NCBI GenBank assembly: GCA_902464595.1
Contig: CABQJX010000002.1
Span: 12,388-76,387 of the forward strand
Length of the DNA stretch: 64,000 nucleotides
Source of the DNA: an uncultured Lachnoclostridium sp.
GTDB taxonomy: Bacteria; Bacillota; Clostridia; Lachnospirales; Lachnospiraceae
Direction of reading: 5' to 3'
Positions within the stretch are counted from its first letter, which is position 1. The number at the start of each line of letters is the position of its first letter. Below the pieces are notes generated by a model, which worked only from the letters and a program-made list of their open reading frames with translations, ran no database searches and had not been told where the DNA came from. The position numbers were made by a program, and so were the translations under genes. Shown piece by piece: positions 51,101-59,753 of the stretch.

Positions 51101-51106
51101 TATAAT
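51101..51106 (+). promoter_or_regulatory. Possible -10 box of the flavin-fold/GNAT fusion gene
   Basis: TATAAT lies 26 bases before the ATG. The -35 region at a 17-base distance (TTTTTC) is poor. It is the only candidate seen in the divergent gap 50977-51132. Confidence 0.35.
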
Positions 51107-51132
51107 TACTACAAAAGCAAGGAGGAGCCCCT

Positions 51133-52095
51133 ATGAGAAGACAAGACAGAGAAATCAAAGATTTTCAAAGAATGACCGACATTGCCGCTTCCTGCGACTG
51201 CTGCCGCCTGGGCCTTATGGATTCCCAGGGAGCTTATATACTCCCAATGAACTTTGGATATGAAGAAAAGGATGGGGTACTGATGCTCTATTTCCATGGA
51301 GCTTGTGAAGGAAAAAAAATAGGACTGATCCGGGAACAAGGTGTGGCCTCCTTTGAGATGGACGCCTCCCATCAGCTTATAAAGGGAGATTCCCCCTGCG
51401 CCTTCTCCTACGCTTACCAAAGCATTATGGGGCGCGGAAGGATCTCTGTATTGGAGGAAGCCTCTGAAAAGAAGCATGGGCTGTCACGGATCATGGAGCA
51501 CTATGCTCCCGGGAAAAAATGGGTTTTTCCTGAAGCTATGACTGAGAGAACCGCAGTGTTCCGCCTGGAGGTCACAGAATGGTCCTGCAAGGAACATAAA
51601 ATGCCTCAGACTTCCCCAACGGAATCCTGCCTGATCTACCGCCACCTGACAGACAGGGAAAAAGAAGACATCTGCGGCTGGAGGTATCCCGGCGAATATG
51701 CAGTCTACAACCTCCCGTCCTGCCAGATGATGCGGGAACAGAATCAGGGATTTTTTAACCCTGAAAGAGAAAAGGAATACTATGGATTTTTTGAAGCTGG
51801 AAGACTGGTTGGATTCGTCAGCCTTCACCAGAAGCAGGAGGAGCTTCTCTTAGGTGTAGGCGTCCATCCTGCCCTCTGCGGCCAGCATTACGGACAGAGG
51901 ATCACTCAAACCGTATGCCGGATCTGCCGGGAAACCTTGCCGGATCTCCCACTGCGCCTTCTGGTGCGCACCTGGAATACACGCGCCCTGCGCTGTTATG
52001 AGAAATCCGGCTTCTGTATCATAAGCGGCCCCTTTGAGTGCGCTATCCACTCAGGGACGGATACATTTTATAAAATGGAATACTCCGGTTCTTAA
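51133..52095 (+). CDS. Fusion of pyridoxamine-phosphate-oxidase-like and GNAT acetyltransferase domains
   Basis: The 320-residue protein has an N-terminal split-barrel flavin domain (about 1-150, 'CRLGLMDSQGAYILPMNFG', 'LYFHGACEGKKIGLI') like NimA-type pyridoxamine 5'-phosphate oxidases. The C-terminal GNAT domain (about 165-318) has 'LLGVGVHPALCGQHYGQRIT' and 'RALRCYEKSGFCIISG'. The flavin half resembles nitroimidazole-resistance or heme-binding types, and the substrate of the acetyltransferase half is unknown. AAGGAGGAG precedes the ATG. It converges on leuA with only nine bases between stops. Confidence 0.82.
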   Translation: MRRQDREIKDFQRMTDIAASCDCCRLGLMDSQGAYILPMNFGYEEKDGVLMLYFHGACEGKKIGLIREQGVASFEMDASHQLIKGDSPCAFSYAYQSIMGRGRISVLEEASEKKHGLSRIMEHYAPGKKWVFPEAMTERTAVFRLEVTEWSCKEHKMPQTSPTESCLIYRHLTDREKEDICGWRYPGEYAVYNLPSCQMMREQNQGFFNPEREKEYYGFFEAGRLVGFVSLHQKQEELLLGVGVHPALCGQHYGQRITQTVCRICRETLPDLPLRLLVRTWNTRALRCYEKSGFCIISGPFECAIHSGTDTFYKMEYSGS

Positions 52096-52104
52096 GAAAG
52101 ACCC

Positions 52105-53772
52105 TTAGTAGAACAGACGGTTTATGGCGCTGAAAATACCGCGGATGGAGGAGCGGGTAATATTGGAGCTGATCCCCACGCCGTAGGTTGCTTTTCCGCT
52201 GACCTGATCCACCAGGTGGATATAGGAGGCAGCCTGGGCTCCGGAACCGGAAGCCAATGCGTGCTCTGTGTAATCCAGCACCTTGATCTGGATCCCCAGT
52301 GCGTCCTCCAGTCCCCTCTGAACTGCATCGATAGGGCCGTTTCCGACGCCCTCGAAGGACTTCTCCACACCGTGATCTGTATACACCACCTTGGCCAGGG
52401 TTGCAAACTCGCCGTCTCCCGTCTCCGTATCAGTGATACGGCAGCGTCTAAAGTGCAGAGGCTCCTTGCGGTCCAGATAATTCTTTGTAAATTCATCCAT
52501 GATCTGCTCAGGAGATACCTCGCCCTGCTGCTCGGAGATCTTCTGGATAACATCTGCAAATTCCTTGTGCATTCCCTTAGGCAGGCGGAAGCCATAGAAG
52601 GTGTCCATGACAAAGGCTACGCCGCCTTTTCCAGACTGGCTGTTGATGCGCACGATGGGCTCGTATTCCCTTCCAATATCGCTTGGGTCGATGGGAAGAT
52701 AGGGAACCTCCCAGTACTGCCCATTTCTCTCCTTTAAGGCATGTATTCCCTTGTTGATGGCGTCCTGATGGGAGCCTGAGAAAGCGGTGAACACCAGCTT
52801 GCCTGCATAGGGATGTCTGGGCGGAATGGACATCTTTGTGCATCGCTCATAAACCTCTGCGATCTCCCGCACATTTTCGATATTAAGCTGAGGATCGATC
52901 CCCTGGGAAAACATATTGTAGGCAACCGTTAAAATATCCACATTGCCGGTCCGCTCACCATTTCCAAAGAGGGTTCCCTCTACCCGATCCGCTCCTGCCA
53001 ACAGGGCAAGCTCCGTGGAGGCTACGCCCTCTCCCCTGTCATTGTGGGGATGAATGCTCAAAATAATGCTGTCTCTGTCCTTAAAGTGGGTATGCATCCA
53101 CTCAATTTGGTCTGCATATACATTGGGAGTGGTCATTTCCACCGTAGAAGGCAGGTTGATGATAATGGGGTTTTCTTTCGTTGCTCCCCATGTTTCCTGC
53201 ACTGCTGTACAGATGTCCAGGGCAAAATCCAGCTCTGTACCTGTAAAGCTTTCCGGCGAATACTCAAGGCGTACTTTGGTGGAGCTGTCCGCCATATACC
53301 GCTGAACCAGCTTTGTCCCCACTACAGCAATATCCTTGATCTCCTCCCTGTCCTTGTGGAATACCACATCCCGCTGAAGGGTAGAGGTGGAATTATAAAT
53401 ATGTACGATTGCCTTCTTTACTCCTTCAAGGGCCTCAAAGGTTCTCTTGATCAAATGCTCCCGGCACTGCACCAGTACCTGGACTTCTACGTCGTCAGGG
53501 ATCAGTTTCCGTTCAACCAGGGTGCGCAGGAAATCGTACTCAATCTGAGAGGCCGCTGGAAATCCCACTTCGATCTCCTTAAAACCCAGCTTCACCAGAA
53601 GATTGAACATTTCCACCTTTTCCTCCACTACCATAGGCTCAACCAGGGCCTGGTTTCCATCCCTTAGGTCTACACTGACCCAAACAGGCGCCTTCTGGAT
53701 CTCCTTCTGAGGCCAGGTGCGCTCGGGGAAATCCACTACGGGAACCCTTTTGTATCTCTGATAGTTTAACAT
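52105..53772 (-). CDS. leuA: 2-isopropylmalate synthase
   Basis: The 555-residue protein has 'WVSVDLRDGNQALVEPM', the HMGL-like catalytic start, 'GFPAASQIEYDFLRTLV' and 'SIHPHNDRGEGVASTELAL' with metal His, and a C-terminal regulatory domain ('SQSGKGGVAFVMD', 'DVHLVD'-like 'SYIHLVDQVSGKATYGVG'). It makes 2-isopropylmalate from acetyl-CoA and 2-oxoisovalerate, the first step to leucine, and is normally leucine-inhibited. Start: ATG at 53772, eight bases after GGAGG. Other in-frame starts upstream are too close to that site. No other leu genes are nearby. Confidence 0.92.
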   Translation of the reverse strand: MLNYQRYKRVPVVDFPERTWPQKEIQKAPVWVSVDLRDGNQALVEPMVVEEKVEMFNLLVKLGFKEIEVGFPAASQIEYDFLRTLVERKLIPDDVEVQVLVQCREHLIKRTFEALEGVKKAIVHIYNSTSTLQRDVVFHKDREEIKDIAVVGTKLVQRYMADSSTKVRLEYSPESFTGTELDFALDICTAVQETWGATKENPIIINLPSTVEMTTPNVYADQIEWMHTHFKDRDSIILSIHPHNDRGEGVASTELALLAGADRVEGTLFGNGERTGNVDILTVAYNMFSQGIDPQLNIENVREIAEVYERCTKMSIPPRHPYAGKLVFTAFSGSHQDAINKGIHALKERNGQYWEVPYLPIDPSDIGREYEPIVRINSQSGKGGVAFVMDTFYGFRLPKGMHKEFADVIQKISEQQGEVSPEQIMDEFTKNYLDRKEPLHFRRCRITDTETGDGEFATLAKVVYTDHGVEKSFEGVGNGPIDAVQRGLEDALGIQIKVLDYTEHALASGSGAQAASYIHLVDQVSGKATYGVGISSNITRSSIRGIFSAINRLFY

Positions 53773-53814
53773 AGACATTTCCTCCATTCCGCCCTGCAAT
53801 TTTTCATATACAAA

Positions 53815-53839
53815 ATCCCGGAGCTGTTCGCTCCGGGAT
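53815..53839 (-). promoter_or_regulatory. Hairpin in the leuA leader
   Basis: ATCCCGGAGC (53815-53824) pairs perfectly with GCTCCGGGAT (53830-53839) around five bases, followed on the minus strand by TTTTG. It lies about 20 bases after the predicted leuA start point, so it is an attenuator-like or stabilising stem rather than only the glmM terminator. There is no room for a leader peptide or T-box in between. Confidence 0.6.
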
Positions 53840-53866
53840 CACTTTATTCCGTCAAAGCGTTATTTA

Positions 53867-53895
53867 ATTATAACATACTTGAAAATAACTGACAA
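53867..53895 (-). promoter_or_regulatory. leuA promoter
   Basis: On the minus strand TTGTCA (53890-53895) and TATAAT (53867-53872) have a 17-base spacer. The start point is near 53860, giving a leader of about 90 bases. Confidence 0.75.
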
Positions 53896-53994
53896 TACGA
53901 AGGACTTTCTGAGGCTATTCTGAATTGTTATGGTTTTCATTCCCCTGTCTTATAAAGGAGATTGCCTGATTTCCTTCCCGGTTATAAATCCGGA

Positions 53995-55347
53995 CTAGAG
54001 GCAGTGTCCCTTTTCTCTCATCACAGCGATAACCTGATCCACATACCTTTCGCATGTATCCATATCCGGCGCCTCCACCATGACGCGGACCACCGGCTCT
54101 GTCCCTGACTGGCGCAGCAGGATCCTTCCATCCTCTCCCAGCGCCTCTGAAACAGCTGCCACCTCTGCCTGGACTGTCTCATCATCCTGAGCTGCCTTTT
54201 TATCCTTTACACGGACATTTTTTAATACCTGTGGATAAATCTCCACCTCGTCTGCCAGCTTATCCAAGGGCTGCTTCCGTTCCAGAACTACCTCCATCAG
54301 CTTTAAGGATGTAAGGATGCCATCCCCAGTGGTGGCATGTTTGCTGAATATGATATGGCCGGACTGCTCACCGCCCAGGCAGTGTCCCGTGGCAGCCATA
54401 TTTTCATATACATATTTGTCCCCTACCGCTGTCTTTACGTAGGAAATCCCTTCCCGGTCAAAGGCCTTATAGAGACCGAAATTAGACATAATGGTAGTCA
54501 CCACCGTATTGTTTACCAGACTTCCCTGCTCCTTCATATACGTCCCGCAGATGTACAGGATGCGGTCACCGTCCACCACACGTCCCTTACCGTCCACAGC
54601 GATGCAGCGGTCTGCATCCCCGTCATAGGCAAATCCCAGGTCACATCCCTCGTCCACCACAAATTTCTGTAAATGCTCGATGTGGGTGGAGCCGCAGTCC
54701 GTATTGATATTCAGTCCATTTGGCTGATTATTCATTACATGGGTCTCTGCTCCCAGGGCATCAAACACATTCTTTGCAATGGCAGAAGCGCTTCCGTTGG
54801 CACAGTCCAAGGCCACCTTTACGTTCTTAAAGGAACGGGTTGCAATGGAGATCAGATAACCGATATAGCGGTTCCTTCCTGCTGCAAAATCCACAGTCCG
54901 GCCAATATCAGCTCCCTTTGCCAGAGGGATTTCCCCTATCTCACCGTCCAGATATGCTTCAATCTCCTGGATCACGGCTTCCTCCAGCTTCTCTCCTCTC
55001 TCGTTGATGACCTTGATCCCATTGTCATAAAATGGATTATGGCTGGCAGAGATCATGATCCCGCAGCAAAATCCCTCTGTCCTCACCACATAGGACACGC
55101 TGGGGGTCGTGGTCACATGGAGAAGAAATACATCTGCTCCTGAGGCGGTCAGACCTGATACCAGAGCGTACTCGAACATATAGCTGCTCCTTCTGGTATC
55201 CTTCCCGATCACAACCTGGCATCTCTCGCCCGGATTCTTCTTTCCGTAATACCAGCCGAGAAAACGGCCTACTTGATAGGCGTGCTCCACGGTCAGATCC
55301 ACATTCGCTTCGCCCCGGAAGCCATCTGTACCAAAATATTTTCCCAT
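53995..55347 (-). CDS. glmM: Phosphoglucosamine mutase
   Basis: The 450-residue phosphohexomutase has 'GKYFGTDGFRGEAN', the phosphoserine loop 'IMISASHNPFYDNGIKV', metal loop 'FAYDGDADRCIAVD', sugar loop 'GGEQSGHIIF' and phosphate-binding 'RQSGTEPVVRVMVE'. It interconverts glucosamine 6- and 1-phosphate, feeding UDP-GlcNAc for wall and surface glycans. GGAGG precedes the ATG. It lies 118 bases after rmlD and may share that transcript. Confidence 0.93.
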   Translation of the reverse strand: MGKYFGTDGFRGEANVDLTVEHAYQVGRFLGWYYGKKNPGERCQVVIGKDTRRSSYMFEYALVSGLTASGADVFLLHVTTTPSVSYVVRTEGFCCGIMISASHNPFYDNGIKVINERGEKLEEAVIQEIEAYLDGEIGEIPLAKGADIGRTVDFAAGRNRYIGYLISIATRSFKNVKVALDCANGSASAIAKNVFDALGAETHVMNNQPNGLNINTDCGSTHIEHLQKFVVDEGCDLGFAYDGDADRCIAVDGKGRVVDGDRILYICGTYMKEQGSLVNNTVVTTIMSNFGLYKAFDREGISYVKTAVGDKYVYENMAATGHCLGGEQSGHIIFSKHATTGDGILTSLKLMEVVLERKQPLDKLADEVEIYPQVLKNVRVKDKKAAQDDETVQAEVAAVSEALGEDGRILLRQSGTEPVVRVMVEAPDMDTCERYVDQVIAVMREKGHCL

Positions 55348-55465
55348 TGTTTGATTCCTCCATCTCAGTCAATTGTAACCGTTTCCCCGCCTGCAGTCTG
55401 CCCAGCCAGTCCCCACTTCCTATGACCCTGTATTCTTATTCTCTCTTACTCCTGCTTCTTCCCGC

Positions 55466-56332
55466 TTATTTTCCCTGAGCTTCCTGTTTTTCCAATTCCT
55501 TCAGATAGCGTCCCAGGGCATCCTGCCAGGAGGGCAGACGCTCAAAGCCCTGCTGCGTCAGCTTTTCCTTGCTCATACGGCTGTTGGAAGGGCGCTTTGC
55601 CTTTGCAGGAAAACCAGATGAATCCACCGGTGTTACCTTCACCTCATCCATACCAGCCTGACGGAAAATCTCGCAGGCAAACTCATACCAGCTGCAGATC
55701 CCCTCATTGGTGGCATGGTAGCGGCCATATTTCTCTGTCTGGATCATATCCACCAGCAAGCGGGCCAGGTCATAGGTATAGGTAGGTGAGCCGATCTGAT
55801 CGTCCACAACGCTGACCGCTCCCCGCTCCTTTCCCAAGCGCAGCATAGTCTTAATAAAATTCTTTCCGTTAAGGCCAAACACCCAGGCAATGCGCACCGT
55901 GAAATATTTTTCAACATTCTGCTCCACAGCGATCTCACCCTCATATTTTGTCAGGCCATAAACATTTAATGGCTCCCTGTGGTCGTCCGGCTCCCACGGC
56001 CTCTCTCCCTGGCCGTTAAACACGTAGTCGGTGCTGATATACATCATCTTGATCCCCATAGAGCCGCACACCTTAGCGATATTGCGGGTTCCCTCAGCGT
56101 TGACCTTGCGGCACAGCTCCAGATTATCTTCTGCGGCGTCTACTGCAGTATATGCAGCACAATGGATCACGGCGTCCGGTTTTACCTGGGAAATCACATG
56201 TTCGCATGCTTCCCGGTCCGTAATATCCATTTCCTCAACATCCACTCCGATGCCTTCGATTCCCCTGAGAGCCAATTCATTCATCACATCATGGCCCAGC
56301 TGTCCCTTCACACCGGTTACAAGAATCTTCAT
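55466..56332 (-). CDS. rmlD: dTDP-4-dehydrorhamnose reductase
   Basis: The 288-residue reductase has 'ILVTGVKGQLGHDVMNEL', 'VIHCAAYTAVDAAEDN', 'YISTDYVFNGQGE' and 'NVYGLTKYEGE' (Tyr-x3-Lys). It completes dTDP-L-rhamnose. GAGGAAG precedes the ATG. It follows rmlB by about 97 bases in the same direction. Confidence 0.93.
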   Translation of the reverse strand: MKILVTGVKGQLGHDVMNELALRGIEGIGVDVEEMDITDREACEHVISQVKPDAVIHCAAYTAVDAAEDNLELCRKVNAEGTRNIAKVCGSMGIKMMYISTDYVFNGQGERPWEPDDHREPLNVYGLTKYEGEIAVEQNVEKYFTVRIAWVFGLNGKNFIKTMLRLGKERGAVSVVDDQIGSPTYTYDLARLLVDMIQTEKYGRYHATNEGICSWYEFACEIFRQAGMDEVKVTPVDSSGFPAKAKRPSNSRMSKEKLTQQGFERLPSWQDALGRYLKELEKQEAQGK

Positions 56333-56429
56333 GTTACGCTTCCTCCATTCTCAAGAATGGCTGACAGAGTTCCCTCCTCCGTCAGCCATGTGATCCGCCT
56401 ACTGCTTCCCCATTGAAAGAACCTTTCCC

Positions 56430-57452
56430 TTACAGGCGGTTTCCATACATTTTATCAAAATAATTGCTGTATTCTCCGCTTAAAATATTTTTCCACCAAT
56501 CCTGGTTATCCAGATACCACTGAATGGTCTGGGCAATCCCTGTATCAAAGTTATACTTCGGCTCCCAGCCCAACTCAGTCTCCATCTTAGTAGGATCAAT
56601 GGCGTAGCGCATATCATGGCCCGGACGGTCTGTTACAAACTTAATCAGGCTTTCCGGCTTATCAAGGGCCTTCAGGATCGTCTTAACCACCTCTAAGTTG
56701 GTACGCTCGTTATGTCCGCCGATATTGTAAACCTCGCCCTCACGGCCTTTGTGAAGAATCAGGTCAATGGCCTCACAGTGGTCAGAAACGTGGAGCCAGT
56801 CACGCACGTTCTCCCCTGTCCCGTATACGGGAAGCTCCTCGTCTGCCAGAGCCCGGCTGATGATCAGCGGGATCAGCTTCTCCGGGAAATGATATGGGCC
56901 ATAGTTGTTGGAGCATCTTGATACAGTCACCGGCAGCCCGTAGGTTCTGTGATAAGCCAGGACAAAGAGATCCGCGCTGGCCTTAGAGGAAGAATAAGGG
57001 CTTGAGGTGTGCAGCGGTGTTTCCTCTGTAAAGAACAGGTCAGGCCTGTCTAAAGGAAGGTCTCCGTATACCTCGTCGGTGGAAACCTGATGGTAGCGCT
57101 TGATGCCATAAGTACGGCAGGCGTCAAGGAGAGTGGTGGTTCCCATCACATTGGTGCGGACAAAAGCCTCCGGATCCGTGATGGAACGGTCTACGTGGCT
57201 CTCTGCGGCAAAGTTTACGATCACATCCGGCTTTTCTTTCTCGAACAGATCAAAAATAAACTTGCGGTCCGCAATATCCCCCTTCACAAACTTGTAATTA
57301 GGCTTATTCTCCACAGGCTTTAAATTTTCCAGATTGCCTGCATAGGTCAAAAGATCCAGGTTTACGATCTCATAATCTGGGTATTTATTGACCATATGGT
57401 GTACAAAATTGCTTCCGATAAATCCGGCTCCGCCGGTTACAATTATCTTCAT
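56430..57452 (-). CDS. rmlB: dTDP-glucose 4,6-dehydratase
   Basis: The 340-residue protein has 'IIVTGGAGFIGSNFVHHMV', 'VNFAAESHVDRSITDP', 'QVSTDEVYGDLP' and 'PYSSSKASADLFVLAYHRT', the RmlB signature with Tyr-x3-Lys. It makes dTDP-4-keto-6-deoxyglucose, which is used both for rhamnose and probably for the DegT aminotransferase at 38093. GGAGG precedes the ATG. It starts 22 bases after rmlA. Confidence 0.95.
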   Translation of the reverse strand: MKIIVTGGAGFIGSNFVHHMVNKYPDYEIVNLDLLTYAGNLENLKPVENKPNYKFVKGDIADRKFIFDLFEKEKPDVIVNFAAESHVDRSITDPEAFVRTNVMGTTTLLDACRTYGIKRYHQVSTDEVYGDLPLDRPDLFFTEETPLHTSSPYSSSKASADLFVLAYHRTYGLPVTVSRCSNNYGPYHFPEKLIPLIISRALADEELPVYGTGENVRDWLHVSDHCEAIDLILHKGREGEVYNIGGHNERTNLEVVKTILKALDKPESLIKFVTDRPGHDMRYAIDPTKMETELGWEPKYNFDTGIAQTIQWYLDNQDWWKNILSGEYSNYFDKMYGNRL

Positions 57453-57474
57453 AGCGTTCCTCCGTTAAACTCCA

Positions 57475-58374
57475 TTAAAAGTCCTGGGGATGGATCTTAT
57501 CCACATATTTTCCATCCAGAACATCCTTCAAATACTTGCCATACTGATTTTTCTTGAGCACCTCGTATGTCTCCAGAACCTGCTCCTTCGTGATCCAGCC
57601 TCTTAAATAGGCAATCTCCTCCAGGCAGGCAATCTTGCGGTGCTGATGGGTCTCCACTGTCTTTACAAAGTTAGTAGCCTCCACTAAGGACTCATGGGTT
57701 CCCGTATCCAGCCAGGTAAAGCCCTGTCCCAAAAGGATCACATCAAGCTCCCCATTCTCCAGATAGATCCGGTTCAGATCCGTGATCTCCAGCTCGCCTC
57801 TGGCAGAGGGCTTCAGATTCTTAGCATACTCCACGACCCGGTTGTCATAGAAATAAAGGCCTGTGACACAATAGTTGGACTTTGGCTTCTCCGGCTTTTC
57901 CTCAATAGACACTGCCTTGCCCTCGCTGTCAAACTCCACAATGCCGAAACGCTCCGGATCGTCCACATAATATCCGAATACCGTGGCGCCAGACTGCTTG
58001 GAAGCGGCTGCCTCCAGCCTCTTAGTCAATCCCTGACCATGGAAAATGTTGTCTCCCAGCACCATCGCCACCGAATCACCGCCAATAAACTCCTCGCCGA
58101 TGATAAATGCCTGGGCCAGCCCATCCGGACTTGGCTGAACCGCATAGCTGAGGTTGATGCCAAAGGGATGCCCGTCCCCTAACAGTGCTTGAAACCTGGG
58201 CGTATCGTCAGGGGTGGAGATGATCAGTATATCCCGGATCCCGGCGTTCATCAGAACGGAAAGGGGATAGTAGATCATCGGTTTATCGTAAATTGGAAGC
58301 AGCTGTTTGGAAGTCACCTTTGTCAGCGGGTAAAGCCTTGTACCGCTTCCTCCGGCCAGTATAATTCCCTTCAT
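57475..58374 (-). CDS. rmlA: Glucose-1-phosphate thymidylyltransferase
   Basis: The 299-residue protein begins 'MKGIILAGGSGTRLYPLTK', followed by 'SKQLLPIYDKPMIYYPLS', 'VLGDNIFHGQGL' and 'WLDTGTHESLVEA', which fix it as RmlA. It makes dTDP-glucose and is usually feedback-inhibited by dTDP-rhamnose. Start: ATG at 58374 behind AAGGAGG. A longer frame upstream covers the leader hairpin and promoter and is rejected. Confidence 0.95.
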   Translation of the reverse strand: MKGIILAGGSGTRLYPLTKVTSKQLLPIYDKPMIYYPLSVLMNAGIRDILIISTPDDTPRFQALLGDGHPFGINLSYAVQPSPDGLAQAFIIGEEFIGGDSVAMVLGDNIFHGQGLTKRLEAAASKQSGATVFGYYVDDPERFGIVEFDSEGKAVSIEEKPEKPKSNYCVTGLYFYDNRVVEYAKNLKPSARGELEITDLNRIYLENGELDVILLGQGFTWLDTGTHESLVEATNFVKTVETHQHRKIACLEEIAYLRGWITKEQVLETYEVLKKNQYGKYLKDVLDGKYVDKIHPQDF

Positions 58375-58390
58375 AAATTCCTCCTTGATT

Positions 58391-58419
58391 TGCCGGACGC
58401 GCCCCAAAGGCGTCCGGCA
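58391..58419 (-). promoter_or_regulatory. Hairpin in the rmlA leader
   Basis: TGCCGGACGC (58391-58400) pairs perfectly with GCGTCCGGCA (58410-58419) around nine bases. It lies between the rmlA promoter and ribosome site, about 12 bases before AAGGAGG. No long T-run follows, so it is more likely a stabilising or regulatory stem than a terminator. Confidence 0.5.
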
Positions 58420-58446
58420 GATATAAAACCTGTTTTCTCTTTTTCC

Positions 58447-58475
58447 AATATACCATACTATTCTTAGATTTTCAA
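58447..58475 (-). promoter_or_regulatory. rmlA promoter
   Basis: On the minus strand TTGAAA (58470-58475) and TATATT (58447-58452) are separated by 17 bases, ahead of the rmlA-rmlB-rmlD run. Confidence 0.65.
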
Positions 58476-58534
58476 ACAAAGTAAGAAAATCACAATAATT
58501 TTATTCGTTATTGTTTCGGTCTCCTTAACAGATC

Positions 58535-59134
58535 TTAACAGATCCATTCTTTCTTAATCTGCCAGAGAGCCGCCTGGATACTCTTGGGCCTGTTCTTGGT
58601 TTCTGTTTTTTTCTCCAACTCGATTTCACCTGAAGCGATCCCTTCGTGATAGCGGAACAGGCGGCTCCAGCTGGATAAAATTTCCCGTTTCAGCACAGGA
58701 TAAAAGGGAGTCAGCATAACATCTGTTTCCCGGATCCCTTGGGCTTCCAGCTTTCGCACAAAATCCCGTTCCTCTTCTTCGCTGTCCCCCAGATATTTAA
58801 GGCAAAGGATCTTATTCCAATCATAAACATCAAAGAATACCGCCTCGTCTAACGGAACCTGAAGGGTCATCGGCCTGCATCCGGATGATCCGTCCAGGCT
58901 GTAGAGATCATGAAATGCCCAATAAGGAAACTGAGCCCCCTCCGGCCTGGGAACCCGCTTTTTCGCCTCTGACACAAACCAATCATATGCGGTAAGGAAA
59001 ATACCAGCGCTCTCCTCATATTTCCTCTCCACATATTCCCGCTTAGAAAAGCAGCGTCCGTCCTGTTCGATGGCCGCCAATACCGGCCCTGCCTGCGCTG
59101 TGTACAATGTTATCCGATCACATTTGTCACCCAT
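58535..59134 (-). CDS. DUF3841 family protein (copy 2)
   Basis: The 199-residue protein shares the pattern of its upstream neighbour: 'KREYVE', 'LTAYDWFVSEAKKRVPRPE', 'FPYWAF' and 'FYPVLKREILSSWSRLF'. I recognise the DUF3841 family but no function is known. Start: ATG at 59134, overlapping the end of the other copy by about 25 bases. A longer frame starts at 59185. The C-terminal 30 residues are Lys-rich. It is probably the last gene of the HTH-led run. Confidence 0.7.
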   Translation of the reverse strand: MGDKCDRITLYTAQAGPVLAAIEQDGRCFSKREYVERKYEESAGIFLTAYDWFVSEAKKRVPRPEGAQFPYWAFHDLYSLDGSSGCRPMTLQVPLDEAVFFDVYDWNKILCLKYLGDSEEEERDFVRKLEAQGIRETDVMLTPFYPVLKREILSSWSRLFRYHEGIASGEIELEKKTETKNRPKSIQAALWQIKKEWIC

Positions 59135-59667
59135 TCTTCTCTTATCTCCCATATATTCCCATATTTTGAATCGTTTCCCAGACAAACTTCCTCATCAAAC
59201 AGACGATCCCAGCTGGCCACAATTTCCCGCTTCAGCTGGGGATAAAACTGGGTCATGCATGCCTTAGCGTCGCTGACTCCATAAGACTCCATCCGTTCTA
59301 TATGTTCTTTCCTATCCGCCTCATCCTTCGGTATATATGAATAGTTGAGAATGCAGCCCCATTTCTCAATATTGACATCTGTAATGATCTCAGGATCGAT
59401 CGTCAGCTCCAGAATGACCGAATTAGGACTTGGCAGCATCACCGCCTCACTGGTATAGGATACCCAGACCGGATACTGTACATCCTCCGGACGGTATGCC
59501 CTCTTAGGCCCGTGCTTTACCAGCCAGTCATATGCCTCCAGCACAAGGCCTGCATGTTCCCCCAGATCCATTTTTATATATTCCCTCTTTGCAATGTAAC
59601 GCCCTTTCTCCTTCAGCTCTTTCAGCACGTTTGCATGCTGCTTGGTCCACACCTTGATTGGTTCCAT
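59110..59667 (-). CDS. DUF3841 family protein (copy 1)
   Basis: The 185-residue protein reads 'KVWTKQHANVLKELKEKG', 'VLEAYDWLVKHGPKRAYRPE', 'VQYPVWVSY' and 'FYPQLKREIVASWDRLF', the DUF3841 pattern. It is one of a tandem pair, which points to a local duplication. GGGGAG precedes the ATG. The function is unknown. Its neighbours are the DUF3791/DUF3990 remnants, so the set may belong to an accessory or toxin-antitoxin-like module. Confidence 0.72.
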   Translation of the reverse strand: MEPIKVWTKQHANVLKELKEKGRYIAKREYIKMDLGEHAGLVLEAYDWLVKHGPKRAYRPEDVQYPVWVSYTSEAVMLPSPNSVILELTIDPEIITDVNIEKWGCILNYSYIPKDEADRKEHIERMESYGVSDAKACMTQFYPQLKREIVASWDRLFDEEVCLGNDSKYGNIWEIREEWVTNVIG

Positions 59668-59753
59668 CCTGCCCGCTCCCCTCTGTATAAATGATCTGCC
59701 TGCCCTTTATTTTCTTACCCCTATTATAGCAAATACAAGAGAAAACAACCAGA

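Noticed and set aside
53773..53994. A leucine T-box riboswitch upstream of leuA
   Set aside because: No T-box consensus is present, and the predicted promoter leaves only about 90 bases of leader, too short for a T-box.
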